Of a DNA stretch of 64,000 nt, positions 33,326 to 42,173 are shown one piece after another; within the stretch, counting starts at the first letter, position 1, and each line of letters starts with the position of its first letter. The translations under genes and the position numbers were made by a program. Below the pieces are notes generated by a model. That model saw only the letters and a program-made list of their open reading frames with translations, made no database searches and was not told where the DNA came from. The stretch spans positions 1 through 64,000 of the forward strand of contig NZ_JAHREP010000024.1 of NCBI RefSeq assembly GCF_019084545.1. Direction: 5' to 3'. Source of the DNA: Marinobacterium ramblicola (GTDB lineage: Bacteria; Pseudomonadota; Gammaproteobacteria; Pseudomonadales; Balneatricaceae).

Positions 33326-34507
33326 TCAGACGCTCTCCCGTTCGGCCTGCTCGAGCAACCGACCCAGCTGCTGGAGCATCAGGTCGATCTCCTCGTCGCT
33401 AACATTCAGTGCCGGCATCAGACGCAGGCTGTTGGAGCGGGGCGCGTTAAGCAGCAATCCCGCCTCCAGCGCGCGCTTGACCAGCGAAGGCGCATCGAAG
33501 CTGCCGGTATCTACCGCCAGCAGCAAACCGTTGCCGCGCACCTCACTAAGGCCAAACCGCTGGCCGAGTGCGTTCAGGCCATCCCGTATCCTTTGTTCCG
33601 CCGCGCCGACGCGGGCCAGAAAACCGCCAGCGCACACCTGATCGAGCACCGCCAGTGCCGCCGCGCAGACCAGCGGATTGCCGTTGAAGGTACCGCCCTG
33701 ATCGCCATACTCGAAACAGCAGGCATGGTTTTTAGCCATCAGTGCCGCGATCGGCACGCCACCGCCAAGCCCCTTGCCCAGGGTCACCACGTCCGGCTCG
33801 ATGGCGTGCTGCTGGTAGCAGAACAGAGTGCCGGTACGGCCGATGCCTGTCTGTACCTCGTCCAGCATCAGCAGCAGGTCCTCGCGGTCGGCCAGTGCGC
33901 GCAGCCCCTGCAGAAACTCGGTGGTGGCTGGGATGACACCGGCCTCGCCCTGGATCGGCTCGAGCAGGATCGCCACGGTCTGCTCGTCGATGGCAGCGGC
34001 GACCGCCTCAAGATCGCCATAGGGCACCTTGGTAAAACCCGGCACCTTGGGGTTGAACAGAGGCTCGAATGCGGGCTTGCCGGTGGCCGACATAGTAGCC
34101 AGAGTGCGGCCGTGGAAGCCGTTGTGGAAGGTGATGATCTTCCAGGCGCCGTTGCGATGTGTCTGGCCCCATTTACGCGCCAGCTTGATCGCTCCCTCGT
34201 TGGCCTCGGCGCCGCTATTGGCGAAGAACACCTGATCCATGCCGCTCAGCGCGGTCAGGCGGTTGGCCAACTGCACGGCCTGATCGTTGTAGAACGCGGG
34301 ACTCGGGTTGAGCAGGCGCCGACTCTGGTTGCAGATAGCCTTGGCGATCGGTTCCGGGCTGTGGCCCAGGGTGTTGACCGCCCAGCCCTGGACAAAGTCG
34401 AGCCAGGCGTTGCCGTCGCTGTCATACAGGTAACTGCCTTGCCCCTCGGTGAAGGTGATGTCGGGTTTGGCCGCGATCTGCATCAGCGCGCGGTATTCGG
34501 ATTTCAT
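33326..34507 (-). CDS. argD: Acetylornithine aminotransferase ArgD
   Basis: This PLP-dependent class III aminotransferase of 393 residues converts N-acetylglutamate semialdehyde to N-acetylornithine in arginine synthesis, and may also serve in the succinyl-DAP step. The core motifs are LMLDEVQTGIGRTGTLFCYQ, then VVTLGKGLGGGVPIAAL with the Schiff-base Lys near residue 243. Also seen are FFANSGAEANEGAIKLAR and FHNGFHGRTLATMSATG. The ATG at 34507 has AGGAAG about six bases upstream. The longer frame to 34621 translates an inverted copy of the 51-bp repeat and is rejected. Upstream lies a terminator and an Arg-rich leader ORF. Confidence 0.95.
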   Translation of the reverse strand: MKSEYRALMQIAAKPDITFTEGQGSYLYDSDGNAWLDFVQGWAVNTLGHSPEPIAKAICNQSRRLLNPSPAFYNDQAVQLANRLTALSGMDQVFFANSGAEANEGAIKLARKWGQTHRNGAWKIITFHNGFHGRTLATMSATGKPAFEPLFNPKVPGFTKVPYGDLEAVAAAIDEQTVAILLEPIQGEAGVIPATTEFLQGLRALADREDLLLMLDEVQTGIGRTGTLFCYQQHAIEPDVVTLGKGLGGGVPIAALMAKNHACCFEYGDQGGTFNGNPLVCAAALAVLDQVCAGGFLARVGAAEQRIRDGLNALGQRFGLSEVRGNGLLLAVDTGSFDAPSLVKRALEAGLLLNAPRSNSLRLMPALNVSDEEIDLMLQQLGRLLEQAERESV

Positions 34508-34575
34508 CTTTTTCTTCCTATGGTTTTGCTCTATGGCAGCTGGTACAGGATGCTGTGCCATCCTGACGGCCCCCT

Positions 34576-34622
34576 CTCCTGCGCGTCCATGCGCCCGCGG
34601 GGTACCGTACATCCTGCACATA
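34576..34622 (-). repeat. Third copy of the 51-bp repeat family, inverted
   Basis: Read on the minus strand, 34622 to 34576 gives TATGTGCAGGATGTACGGTA, then CCCCGCGGGCGCATGG and ACGCGCAGGAG. It therefore matches the two tandem units at 30261-30362 at most positions. It sits directly after the terminator hairpin at 34629-34651 and before argD. Right beside it, CAGGATG and CATCCTG at 34546-34565 form a small hairpin with related words. Confidence 0.8.
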
Positions 34623-34628
34623 AAAAAA

Positions 34629-34651
34629 GGCCACCGGGGGTACCGGTGGCC
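34629..34651 (-). terminator. Intrinsic terminator in the argD leader (candidate attenuator)
   Basis: GGCCACCGG (34629-34637) and CCGGTGGCC (34643-34651) pair perfectly around a five-base loop. On the minus strand the hairpin is followed by TTTTTTTA, a textbook intrinsic terminator. On the plus strand there is no T-run, so it acts on minus-strand transcripts heading for argD, whose ATG is 122 bases further on. It lies 36 bases after the stop of the Arg-rich leader ORF. Confidence 0.85.
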
Positions 34652-34686
34652 TTCGTGATCTGTATTGCCTGAATGGGTTCTGGCGA

Positions 34687-34773
34687 TTAACAGCGTCTTC
34701 GTCGGACAGGGGCGATCCCGCAGTGTTCTGCGTCGAAAGCGGTCTGTCGTCGGTTCAGTGCTGTGATATTCAT
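34687..34773 (-). CDS. Putative arginine-rich leader peptide (28 aa) upstream of argD
   Basis: The short ORF encodes MNITALNRRQTAFDAEHC then GIAPVRRRRC and a TAA stop. Near its end are four consecutive arginine codons, CGA CGA AGA CGC, and two more CGA codons occur at positions 8-9. CGA and AGA are uncommon in the neighbouring genes, which should heighten sensitivity to charged tRNA-Arg supply. A terminator hairpin follows, then argD. This is the layout of an amino-acid attenuator. Its weak points are the lack of a clear Shine-Dalgarno site (CTCGGGTCC precedes the ATG) and no convincing antiterminator: only a seven-pair GCTTTCG/CGAAGGC alternative is visible. Confidence 0.5.
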   Translation of the reverse strand: MNITALNRRQTAFDAEHCGIAPVRRRRC

Positions 34774-34909
34774 GGACCCGAGTATTTCAGAGAAATGGAA
34801 GCTTGAGAATAACGGCGCGATATTTTTTTACCTGCACTGAGATGAACCCTGATTCGGGTTAAACTCTGGATAATTTCGGTTTGAAGGGTCGAGAGGGAGA
34901 GGACTGCCG

Positions 34910-36412
34910 ATGTCTGACAGGGAGAGAGCGATGAATGAGCGGCAGGTGAAGCGGGCGCAGCTGCAGTGGCTGGATGATCTGGGCTGCAACCTGAGGTCGG
35001 GGTTGGGGCTGGTATTCTGGCGCCGGGTGCGCAGCGACAGTCTGAAGGTCTCGCTGGGGCAGCTGATCACCCTGGCGTTGCTGCTGTTCGCGCTGGAGTT
35101 CGTCGTCGCCTTTGCCCAGGTCGATCCGCCCCGCGAGTTCAATCTCTATGGAATCGATTATCTCGCCGCCAGTTACCTGGTCCAGCTGCTGCTGATTCTG
35201 GCAGCGTCGCGGCTGGCCGGCGCGGATAACACGCGCTTCGGCAAGATACTGGTCGGCATGACCAGCGCGTTGCTGCCGCTGATGCTGGTCGGCCAGACCG
35301 TGCTCTGGCTGATGATGCGCTGGCAGCAATCGGCGCTCGCCTACTGGCTCTATTTTGGACTCATCTTCGGCTGGCAGCTGTTTATCCTGCTGCGACTGCT
35401 ACGGGGGCTGGTCGGCGTTCGCCTGCGTCGCGGGTTGGCCACCACATTGCTCTATGGGGCTGGGACACTGGCGGCGCTATGGACGCTACCGAATATCGAT
35501 CTCTGGTATACCGATTACCGGCAGATCGAGCGTGCTGAGAACCCGTTAAGCCGGCTCGATGTGGAGGATATCTACTACGCCCAGCCGCAGCTGATGCAGG
35601 AGGGCTTGGCGGCGCTGGAGCCACAGCGCCCGGGTGTTGTAGATCTGTACCTGCTCGCCTTCGGCAGCTACGGCCCGGAGGATGTATTTCTGAACGAGGT
35701 GGAGTATGTGCGCGAGCAGTTCGACCGCCGTTATGCCACCGAGGGGCGCTCGCTGGTGCTGGCCAATAACCCCGGTACCCTGAAGCATTACCCGCTGGCC
35801 AGTGGCCACAACCTGCGCACCGCTCTCGAAAGCATCGGCCAGCGGATGGACCGGGAGGAGGACGTGCTGTTCCTGTTCATGACCTCTCACGGCAGTGCCG
35901 ACCACCGCTTTTCGGTGGAGATGGGGCCGTTACGGCTGGATGACCTGACCGCGCCTGAACTGCGTGAGGCGCTGGATGAGGCGGGGATCCGCTGGCGGGT
36001 GATTCTGGTATCGAGCTGTTACTCCGGTGGTTTTGTTAAGACACTGGAATCGCCGCAAACACTGGTGATCACCGCTGCCGCAGCGGACCGCACCTCGTTC
36101 GGTTGCGGATCGACCAGCGACTTCACCTATTTCGGCACTGCCTATTTCAAGCAGGCGCTGATGCAGGAGCCCCGCTTTATCGAGGCGTTCGCGCTGGCCA
36201 GGGAGTGGGTGACGAAACGGGAGCTTGAGGACAACTTTACCCCATCCAATCCGCAGCTGTTTGTCGGCGATGCGATTGCCGGAAAACTGGAGACGCTGTA
36301 CGCGCAGCCGATGATGCAGCGTGCCCTGGCGAGTGCGGAGGCGGTTGAACCGACCTGCTCGACGGACAGCGGGGAGGAGAGCTGCCGCACCGAGGTACAG
36401 CAGGATCAGTAG
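34910..36412 (+). CDS. Membrane-anchored C13-family (legumain-like) cysteine peptidase
   Basis: The 500-residue protein has an N-terminal membrane domain with about five hydrophobic helices (about 48-70, 83-101, 115-135, 143-166, 175-195). A C13 peptidase domain follows (about 245-460). The catalytic pair is visible: H327 in FMTSHGSADH and C370 in LVSSCYSGGF, each after a hydrophobic strand as in caspase-like folds. The domain also has FGSYGPEDVFLNEVEYV and TAAAADRTSFGCG. The substrate is unknown. ATG 34931 (AGGGAGAG upstream) is an alternative start seven codons in. It is the first plus-strand gene after the argD leader. Confidence 0.88.
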   Translation: MSDRERAMNERQVKRAQLQWLDDLGCNLRSGLGLVFWRRVRSDSLKVSLGQLITLALLLFALEFVVAFAQVDPPREFNLYGIDYLAASYLVQLLLILAASRLAGADNTRFGKILVGMTSALLPLMLVGQTVLWLMMRWQQSALAYWLYFGLIFGWQLFILLRLLRGLVGVRLRRGLATTLLYGAGTLAALWTLPNIDLWYTDYRQIERAENPLSRLDVEDIYYAQPQLMQEGLAALEPQRPGVVDLYLLAFGSYGPEDVFLNEVEYVREQFDRRYATEGRSLVLANNPGTLKHYPLASGHNLRTALESIGQRMDREEDVLFLFMTSHGSADHRFSVEMGPLRLDDLTAPELREALDEAGIRWRVILVSSCYSGGFVKTLESPQTLVITAAAADRTSFGCGSTSDFTYFGTAYFKQALMQEPRFIEAFALAREWVTKRELEDNFTPSNPQLFVGDAIAGKLETLYAQPMMQRALASAEAVEPTCSTDSGEESCRTEVQQDQ

Positions 36413-36549
36413 GGGAGCCGTCGGCATCGTCTGCAACCAGATTTATGGCAGAGTGTCGATTTCAGGAATGCGGCGTGGAGTGTAAGGTTGCGCGTGCGCA
36501 ACTGACTAACAGGTAAGATTGCAGCAAGATAGGTTGAACAGGAGGCCCC

Positions 36550-37416
36550 ATGTCCTACAAAAAACTGACCCCGGAAGAGCAGTGGGTCATCATCAACAAG
36601 GGTACCGAACGCCCCTTTACCGGCAAGTACAACGAGTTTTTCGAGACCGGTGTCTACACCTGCAAGCAGTGCGGCGCGCCGCTGTACCGCTCCGAGGACA
36701 AGTTTCCGTCCCACTGCGGCTGGCCCAGCTTCGACGACGAGATCGAGGGCGCAATCCGTCGCGAGGTGGATGCGGATGGACGGCGTACCGAGATCCTCTG
36801 CGCCAACTGTGGTGGTCACCTGGGGCATGTGTTCGAGGGCGAGATGCTGACCGCGAAGAACGTGCGCCACTGCGTCAACTCCATCTCGATGGATTTCGTC
36901 AGCGCTGACGAACTGGCGGCCAACAGGGGCAGTGAGCTGAAGCGCGCTTACTTTGCCGGCGGCTGCTTCTGGGGTGTCGAGCATCTGCTGCAGCAGGTGC
37001 CGGGCGTGGTATCGGTGGAGTCCGGCTATATGGGTGGCCATGTGGAGAGCCCGAGCTACCAGCAGGTGTGCGGCAAAACCACCGGCCATCTGGAAACCGT
37101 CGAGGTGTTGTACGACCCGGACCAGGTCGATTTCGAGACCCTGGCCAAACTGTTCTTCGAGATCCACGATCCGACTCAGGACGACGGCCAGGGGCCGGAT
37201 CTGGGGCCGCAGTATGCCTCGGCGATCTTCGTCAACGATGACCAGGAGCGCGGCATCGTCGACAAGCTGATCGCTCTGTTGGAGAACAAGGGTTACGACG
37301 TGGTCACCCGTGTATTGCCGATGCAGCGGTTCTGGCGTGCCGAGGAGTACCACCAGGACTATTACGTCAAAACCGGCAAGACCCCCTACTGCCACCGATA
37401 CCAGAAGCGGTTCTGA
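36550..37416 (+). CDS. msrBA: Bifunctional methionine sulfoxide reductase MsrB-MsrA fusion
   Basis: The 288-residue protein joins MsrB (residues 1-125) to MsrA (about 130-288). MsrB has the zinc cysteines C38, C41, C84 and C87 and catalytic C108 in [13 protein letters not shown], reducing methionine-R-sulfoxide. MsrA has catalytic C139 in AGGCFWGVE and the downstream YHQDYY motif, reducing the S form. The B-A order is common in some proteobacteria; Neisseria PilB has the A-B order. No signal peptide, so it acts in the cytoplasm. It overlaps the following arfB by one base (TGATG), which indicates translational coupling. Confidence 0.95.
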   Translation: MSYKKLTPEEQWVIINKGTERPFTGKYNEFFETGVYTCKQCGAPLYRSEDKFPSHCGWPSFDDEIEGAIRREVDADGRRTEILCANCGGHLGHVFEGEMLTAKNVRHCVNSISMDFVSADELAANRGSELKRAYFAGGCFWGVEHLLQQVPGVVSVESGYMGGHVESPSYQQVCGKTTGHLETVEVLYDPDQVDFETLAKLFFEIHDPTQDDGQGPDLGPQYASAIFVNDDQERGIVDKLIALLENKGYDVVTRVLPMQRFWRAEEYHQDYYVKTGKTPYCHRYQKRF

Positions 37417-37832
37417 TGCTGGAGATCTCCCACAGCGTGCAGATTCCGGATGAGGAGATCGAGCTGACCGCCATCCGCGCCCAGGGGGCGGGCGGTCAGA
37501 ACGTGAACAAGGTGTCCAGTGCCATCCATCTGCGCTTCGATATTCGTGCCTCGTCACTGCCCGAGTTCTACAAGGAGCGGCTGCTGGCGCTCTCGGACAG
37601 TCGCATCACCCAGGAGGGGGTGGTGGTGATCAAGGCGCAGCAGTTTCGTACCCAGGAGAAGAACCGGGCCGATGCGCTTGAGCGCTTGCGCGAGCTGATC
37701 CAGAGCGTGGCCAGGGTGCAGAAGGCGCGCCGGGCCACCAAACCGACGCGCAGCTCGCAGAAGAAACGGATGGACTCGAAGAGCCAGCATGGCAAGACCA
37801 AGTCACTGCGTGGCAAGGTGCGTGACTTTTAA
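37416..37832 (+). CDS. arfB: Alternative ribosome-rescue factor ArfB (peptidyl-tRNA hydrolase)
   Basis: The 138-residue protein has a class-I release-factor catalytic domain with GGQ at 26-28 ([13 protein letters not shown]). It ends in a long basic tail ([23 protein letters not shown]) that inserts into the empty mRNA channel of stalled ribosomes. ArfB releases nascent chains from non-stop complexes and is present in many gammaproteobacteria. It has no codon-recognition domain. The start shares one base with the msrBA stop, so the two are cotranslated; the functional link, if any, is stress survival. Confidence 0.95.
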   Translation: MLEISHSVQIPDEEIELTAIRAQGAGGQNVNKVSSAIHLRFDIRASSLPEFYKERLLALSDSRITQEGVVVIKAQQFRTQEKNRADALERLRELIQSVARVQKARRATKPTRSSQKKRMDSKSQHGKTKSLRGKVRDF

Positions 37833-37894
37833 CCCCTGGCCGGCATTTAAAACGGCACAGCTACCCCGCGTTCGTGGAATAGCCGCCGGCAGCA

Positions 37895-39817
37895 TCAGCG
37901 GATGTCCAGTCTGTCGGCCGGGGCCGGTCGGCCAACGCCGTAGCCCTGTACGTACTGCACCCCGAACGCCTTCAGCTTTTCCAGCGTTTGTCGGTCTTCC
38001 ACAAACTCGGCGATCATCGGGATGCCGAGGCCGTGGGCGAAGCTGATCACGGCCGCGACCAGTGCCTGGGCCTTGCTGCTGGAGTGCAGGCGACGCACCA
38101 GTTCGCCGTCGATCTTCAGGTAGTCGGCGTCGATCTTCAGCATCTGGTCGAAGTTGGAGTAGCCGCTACCGAAGTCGTCGATGGCGATGCGGATACCGGC
38201 CTGCTTGCAGCGCTGAAGAACCTGCAATACTTCATCCTGATAATCGATCGATTCCGATTCGATCACCTCGATAATCACCCGTTCCTCCATGCCGTATTGG
38301 GAGACCGAGTGGACCAGGTGGTCCATCGTCTGATGGTCGAGCAGGTCGAATCGGGTCAGGTTGATCGCCAGGCTGGACTGACGATTGGAGAACAGCGCAA
38401 AGCTTTGCTCGATGATCGCGGTGGTCAGTTGACGGTAGAGGTGGCTCTTGCGGATCGCCGGCAGGAAGGCATACGGCGTATGGATGGTGCCGTCGGTATC
38501 GATCAGCCGCGCCAGCGCTTCGTAGTGGCAGATCTTGCCGGTACGGGTATCGAGAATCGGCTGAAACCAGGGCACCACACGCCCCTGGCGGAAGGCGTCG
38601 TTGACCGTATTGAGCCAATGCAGATTCTTTTTGTAACGCTCCTGCGGCCGCATGTCGTCGGTGTACAGCTGCATATCTTTGCCGCTCTTGCGTGCCTGGT
38701 CCATCGCTTCGCGCGCATAGTTCAACAGGTCCAGTGCGCGCGGAACCTGCAGGGCGATACCGGCCCGGGCCGTTACGGTAATCTGACGGTTATCTTCGGC
38801 CTCTATGGGCTCGAAGATCGAGTCCAGCAGTTGCTGGGTCAGGTGCATGCTGCTTTTGGGCTGGGCGGATTCGAGCAGGACGAAATACTCATCCACCTGC
38901 GAGCGGAACAGGCGGGCGCCGGACGGCAGCTGGCGGCTGATGGTATCCGCCACCTGTACCAATAGCCGATTCCCGGTTTCATAGCCAAACAGCGTGTTGA
39001 TCGCATGAAACTCGTCCAGATTGATCAGTATGCCGCTGAAGGGCCCCGGCTGATCCTGCAGTTCATGCTCCATCAGGGCGACTCGAGGCAAGCCGGTGAT
39101 CCGGTCGTAGTACAGCTCTCTTTCCAGCTCCTGTTCTCGATCGCGCTGCAAGCGCCGGTACAGCCACAGCAGCGGGTAGAGAGGCAACAGACCTGCGAGC
39201 GCGGTAAAGGCGGAGATCTTCAGGCTGTTGATGAACAGCCTGTCGGTGCCATCCACCTTGATATCCGCCGCCATGATGTAGCGGGTGCCGTCCGAGCGCT
39301 GCGTGGGTACGAAGGCGGAGCGGAAGCTGCCCCACTCGTTGGTATAAACCGGGGTGAAGATCGGCTCGCCGCTGCTCTTCGCCTCGAACAGCAGATCAGG
39401 GGCGGAGCGGTAGGGGTTGTAGAACAGGCTGGGCGTGTGGCGCTCAAGATCCTCTTGGGTTTCATTGCTGGCAATGAAATAGGCTTTGCCGTCGACCACA
39501 TCCATAGAGTAGACGTACTCCACCCCAGGCAGATCCTCTACCAGACGGTTCAGCGATTCTACGATCAGGCGGTAATGCACTTCACCGGGGGCGTGGCTGC
39601 GATCGTAAATATCATGGAAGTAGACGCCGATGATGTGACCGCCGGCACGCGCGGCGGTTAACAGGGTGGAGCGGGTTTGAGCCAGCTGTTCATCGCGGCT
39701 GGCGCGAAAACTGAACAGTGTCAGCGCGGATGTGGCGATCAGGTAGAGCACGAAAAGGGTGACGAACAGGCCGCGTTCGCTGGCTAGAAACCGATGCTCA
39801 TGCTTAGGATCCGACAT
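37895..39817 (-). CDS. Membrane EAL-domain phosphodiesterase with a degenerate GGDEF domain
   Basis: The 640-residue protein has a transmembrane helix (about 15-34), a periplasmic sensor domain (about 35-195), a second helix (about 203-222), a GGDEF-like domain and an EAL domain. In the GGDEF-like region the signature is replaced by SQVDEYFVL, so cyclase activity is unlikely. The EAL domain looks complete: YEALARL, INLTRFDL, EVIESES, AIDDFGSGYSNF, DYLKIDGELV and AEFVED. The likely role is hydrolysis of c-di-GMP, with the first domain regulatory. The ATG follows an AAGG element. It converges with arfB and is 128 bases after the DGC gene on the same strand. Confidence 0.93.
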   Translation of the reverse strand: MSDPKHEHRFLASERGLFVTLFVLYLIATSALTLFSFRASRDEQLAQTRSTLLTAARAGGHIIGVYFHDIYDRSHAPGEVHYRLIVESLNRLVEDLPGVEYVYSMDVVDGKAYFIASNETQEDLERHTPSLFYNPYRSAPDLLFEAKSSGEPIFTPVYTNEWGSFRSAFVPTQRSDGTRYIMAADIKVDGTDRLFINSLKISAFTALAGLLPLYPLLWLYRRLQRDREQELERELYYDRITGLPRVALMEHELQDQPGPFSGILINLDEFHAINTLFGYETGNRLLVQVADTISRQLPSGARLFRSQVDEYFVLLESAQPKSSMHLTQQLLDSIFEPIEAEDNRQITVTARAGIALQVPRALDLLNYAREAMDQARKSGKDMQLYTDDMRPQERYKKNLHWLNTVNDAFRQGRVVPWFQPILDTRTGKICHYEALARLIDTDGTIHTPYAFLPAIRKSHLYRQLTTAIIEQSFALFSNRQSSLAINLTRFDLLDHQTMDHLVHSVSQYGMEERVIIEVIESESIDYQDEVLQVLQRCKQAGIRIAIDDFGSGYSNFDQMLKIDADYLKIDGELVRRLHSSSKAQALVAAVISFAHGLGIPMIAEFVEDRQTLEKLKAFGVQYVQGYGVGRPAPADRLDIR

Positions 39818-39945
39818 CCATTGACCTTATTGGAGGGCGGTTATTTTGGTTTGGGGCAGGTACCGGGGCTGCTCGAAGACCTCTGGGTATTCACTGCGCT
39901 CCCGCCTATTTAACTGTATGTATATACCTTAGCGCGCCTGGATGG

Positions 39946-41955
39946 CTAGTCGAGATTCGCCATCTTTTGCAAACCGGGCGGCTCGGAACAGGCCCGGTTA
40001 CGCCCGCTACTCTTGGCACGGTACATCGCCTGATCCGCCCTTTGCACCATCGTCACCGGGGAATCATCCTCCGCCAAAAAACTACTGACACCCAGGCTTA
40101 TGGTGAGATATTCCACCGCAGGGAAGCGCTTCATCTGCACCGATTGCCGCAGCTTCTCGGCGCAGGCCAGTGCTGAATCACCCGTGGTACCGGGGCAGAT
40201 GACCATGAACTCTTCCCCACCCCAACGTCCGGCCAGATCGGTGGCGCGGATCTGGAGTTGCAGTGCCGTTGCCAGCTCTTTCAATACCGTATCGCCGGCC
40301 AGGTGTCCATGTTGGTCGTTGATCGACTTGAAGTGATCCACGTCGAGCAGAATGACGGAGAAGGGCGTAGCGTAGCGCTTGGAACGGGCAAACTCCTGCT
40401 CCAGCACCTGATCCAGCTTGAGCCGGTTGGCAAGTCCCGTCAGCGGGTCGGTCGCGGACTGAATCTCCAGTCGCTTGCGGTCGGTGATATCCTCGGACAC
40501 GGCCCGGTAGCCGGTAATCCTGCCGTCAAAATCGCGAATTGGCTCTATATGACTGTGGATCCAGTAGGGGTTGCCCTGTTTGTCGATATTTTTCAGGTCG
40601 CCGTCCCAGCTGTTACCGGCACTCAACTGCGCCCATAGTTGAGAGTAAAACTCGGGAGGGCGCTCCGGATGGCGCACGATGTTGTGATTTTTACCCAGCA
40701 GCTCCTCTTCTGCATGCCCGGTACGGCGGCAAAACGCCTGGCTGGCCGCGGTTATGTTGCCCTCAAGGTCGGTTTCCGAAATGATCACGTGCTGGTCCAC
40801 CATCCGCTTCTGCCGGGTCAGCTCGTGGGTGCGTGCTGCGATAATGTTTTTCAGACGGCTGTTGACCAGCAGCACGGCGAGTACCCCGAGTACCAGTACA
40901 CCGACCAGTACAAACGCAATATTCAGGTAGTGCAGCGACCTGAGCATCTGCTCATCTGGATCCCATATCAGGGATTTCAGTGCCTTGTCGGCATGTTGTT
41001 TGTTCAGTTTGCCCAGGGATTGGTAGATCTCGGCGATACGATAAAAGCGACTGGGGCTGGTATAGCCGATCTCGACCAGGCTGGGGGCGATCATTCGGCG
41101 GGTCATCTCGGCTTCGTACTCCAGGTGCTCCCTGGAACTCTGGGGATGATAGTTGGCGATCAAGGTGCCGATGGTTTCGTTGGGGTGCTCCAGCGCATAT
41201 TGCCAGCCCTTGATCGAGGCCTGCATAAATCGCTCGGAGCGTTCAGGAGACTCGTCGAGGGTTTTGTCGGTAGCGAACAGAATATCGCCGTAGAAATCGA
41301 TACCGTAGTTGTGCGGATTCAGAATGGTGAAGTCGATACCGAGCTCTCGCATACGGAACGGCTGATCGCTGAGGTAGGCGCTCATCGCGTCTACCTTGCC
41401 GTCGATGAACGCCTGGCCGCTGAAATCGAGCGGCACATACTCGATATCTTCCGCCCCAATCCCCGCTTCCTGCAGCATCGCCAGCAAGGGGGTGTCATCC
41501 AGTCCCTTCTGGTAGGACACCCGCTTACCGCGCAGTTCTCCCAGGTCGACAATGTCGGAAGCGCCGCGGGCGATCAGGACGAGCGGGGAGTGCTGGAAAA
41601 TCGGCGCCATGACGCGCACCGGTTTCCCGTCTGCACGGTACAACAGCAGTGCGGAATCAGCGACACCGTAATCGGCCTCGCCGTCGATCACCTGCTGGAT
41701 GTTGTTGCGTTTGGGGTCGCGTTCGATGATCTCGACGTTAAGTCCCACGTCGGCATAGAAGCCCTTCTCCTTCGCCATGTAGTACCCGGCGAACTGAAAG
41801 GCGTGGAACCATTTGAGCTGCAGCCGAACGGTCTCCAGCGTGCGATCTGCTGACCTCTCTGCATGGACCAGCCCGCTCAGTAACAGAAAAAGCAGACACA
41901 GGCTGTATCTGGTCTTGGTTGGCACATGAACTCCTCGCGTCTGGTTTCGATCCAT
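39946..41955 (-). CDS. Diguanylate cyclase with NMT1/THI5-like periplasmic sensor, PAS and GGDEF domains
   Basis: The chain has 669 residues. A signal peptide (SLCLLFLLLSGLVHA) leads to a periplasmic NMT1-type substrate-binding domain (about 40-310; LQLKWFHAFQFAGYYMAKEKGFY, then KGLDDTPLLAM). One transmembrane helix follows (about 350-370), then a coiled coil, a PAS domain with HNIVRHPE, and a GGDEF domain with intact GGEEF at 579-583. It should sense a small ligand outside and make c-di-GMP inside. A GTG start at 41925, seven bases after GAGGAG, is as good as the ATG at 41955. Divergent from ybiT. Confidence 0.92.
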   Translation of the reverse strand: MDRNQTRGVHVPTKTRYSLCLLFLLLSGLVHAERSADRTLETVRLQLKWFHAFQFAGYYMAKEKGFYADVGLNVEIIERDPKRNNIQQVIDGEADYGVADSALLLYRADGKPVRVMAPIFQHSPLVLIARGASDIVDLGELRGKRVSYQKGLDDTPLLAMLQEAGIGAEDIEYVPLDFSGQAFIDGKVDAMSAYLSDQPFRMRELGIDFTILNPHNYGIDFYGDILFATDKTLDESPERSERFMQASIKGWQYALEHPNETIGTLIANYHPQSSREHLEYEAEMTRRMIAPSLVEIGYTSPSRFYRIAEIYQSLGKLNKQHADKALKSLIWDPDEQMLRSLHYLNIAFVLVGVLVLGVLAVLLVNSRLKNIIAARTHELTRQKRMVDQHVIISETDLEGNITAASQAFCRRTGHAEEELLGKNHNIVRHPERPPEFYSQLWAQLSAGNSWDGDLKNIDKQGNPYWIHSHIEPIRDFDGRITGYRAVSEDITDRKRLEIQSATDPLTGLANRLKLDQVLEQEFARSKRYATPFSVILLDVDHFKSINDQHGHLAGDTVLKELATALQLQIRATDLAGRWGGEEFMVICPGTTGDSALACAEKLRQSVQMKRFPAVEYLTISLGVSSFLAEDDSPVTMVQRADQAMYRAKSSGRNRACSEPPGLQKMANLD

Positions 41956-42173
41956 TGACCCCTCTATCCCGACCTGTGTGCTCTAAGGTAGAGCACAAAC
42001 CGGTGCGATAGCGCGATTAGGTTTAACGATAGCACCTATCCTCTGATATGAAACTCATCGTTGTGCTTGCGCAGCAAATACAGGCCAGATGTGGCATACT
42101 GCGCACTTTGTGAACGGCAGCTCGCGCAGTCGACACTGCCGCATCCTCCACAGTACGAAATCCGGGAACTCTC

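Noticed and set aside
34508-34621. 38-codon upstream extension of argD
   Set aside because: It reads through the inverted repeat copy; the ATG at 34507 has AGGAAG and starts at the family's normal place.
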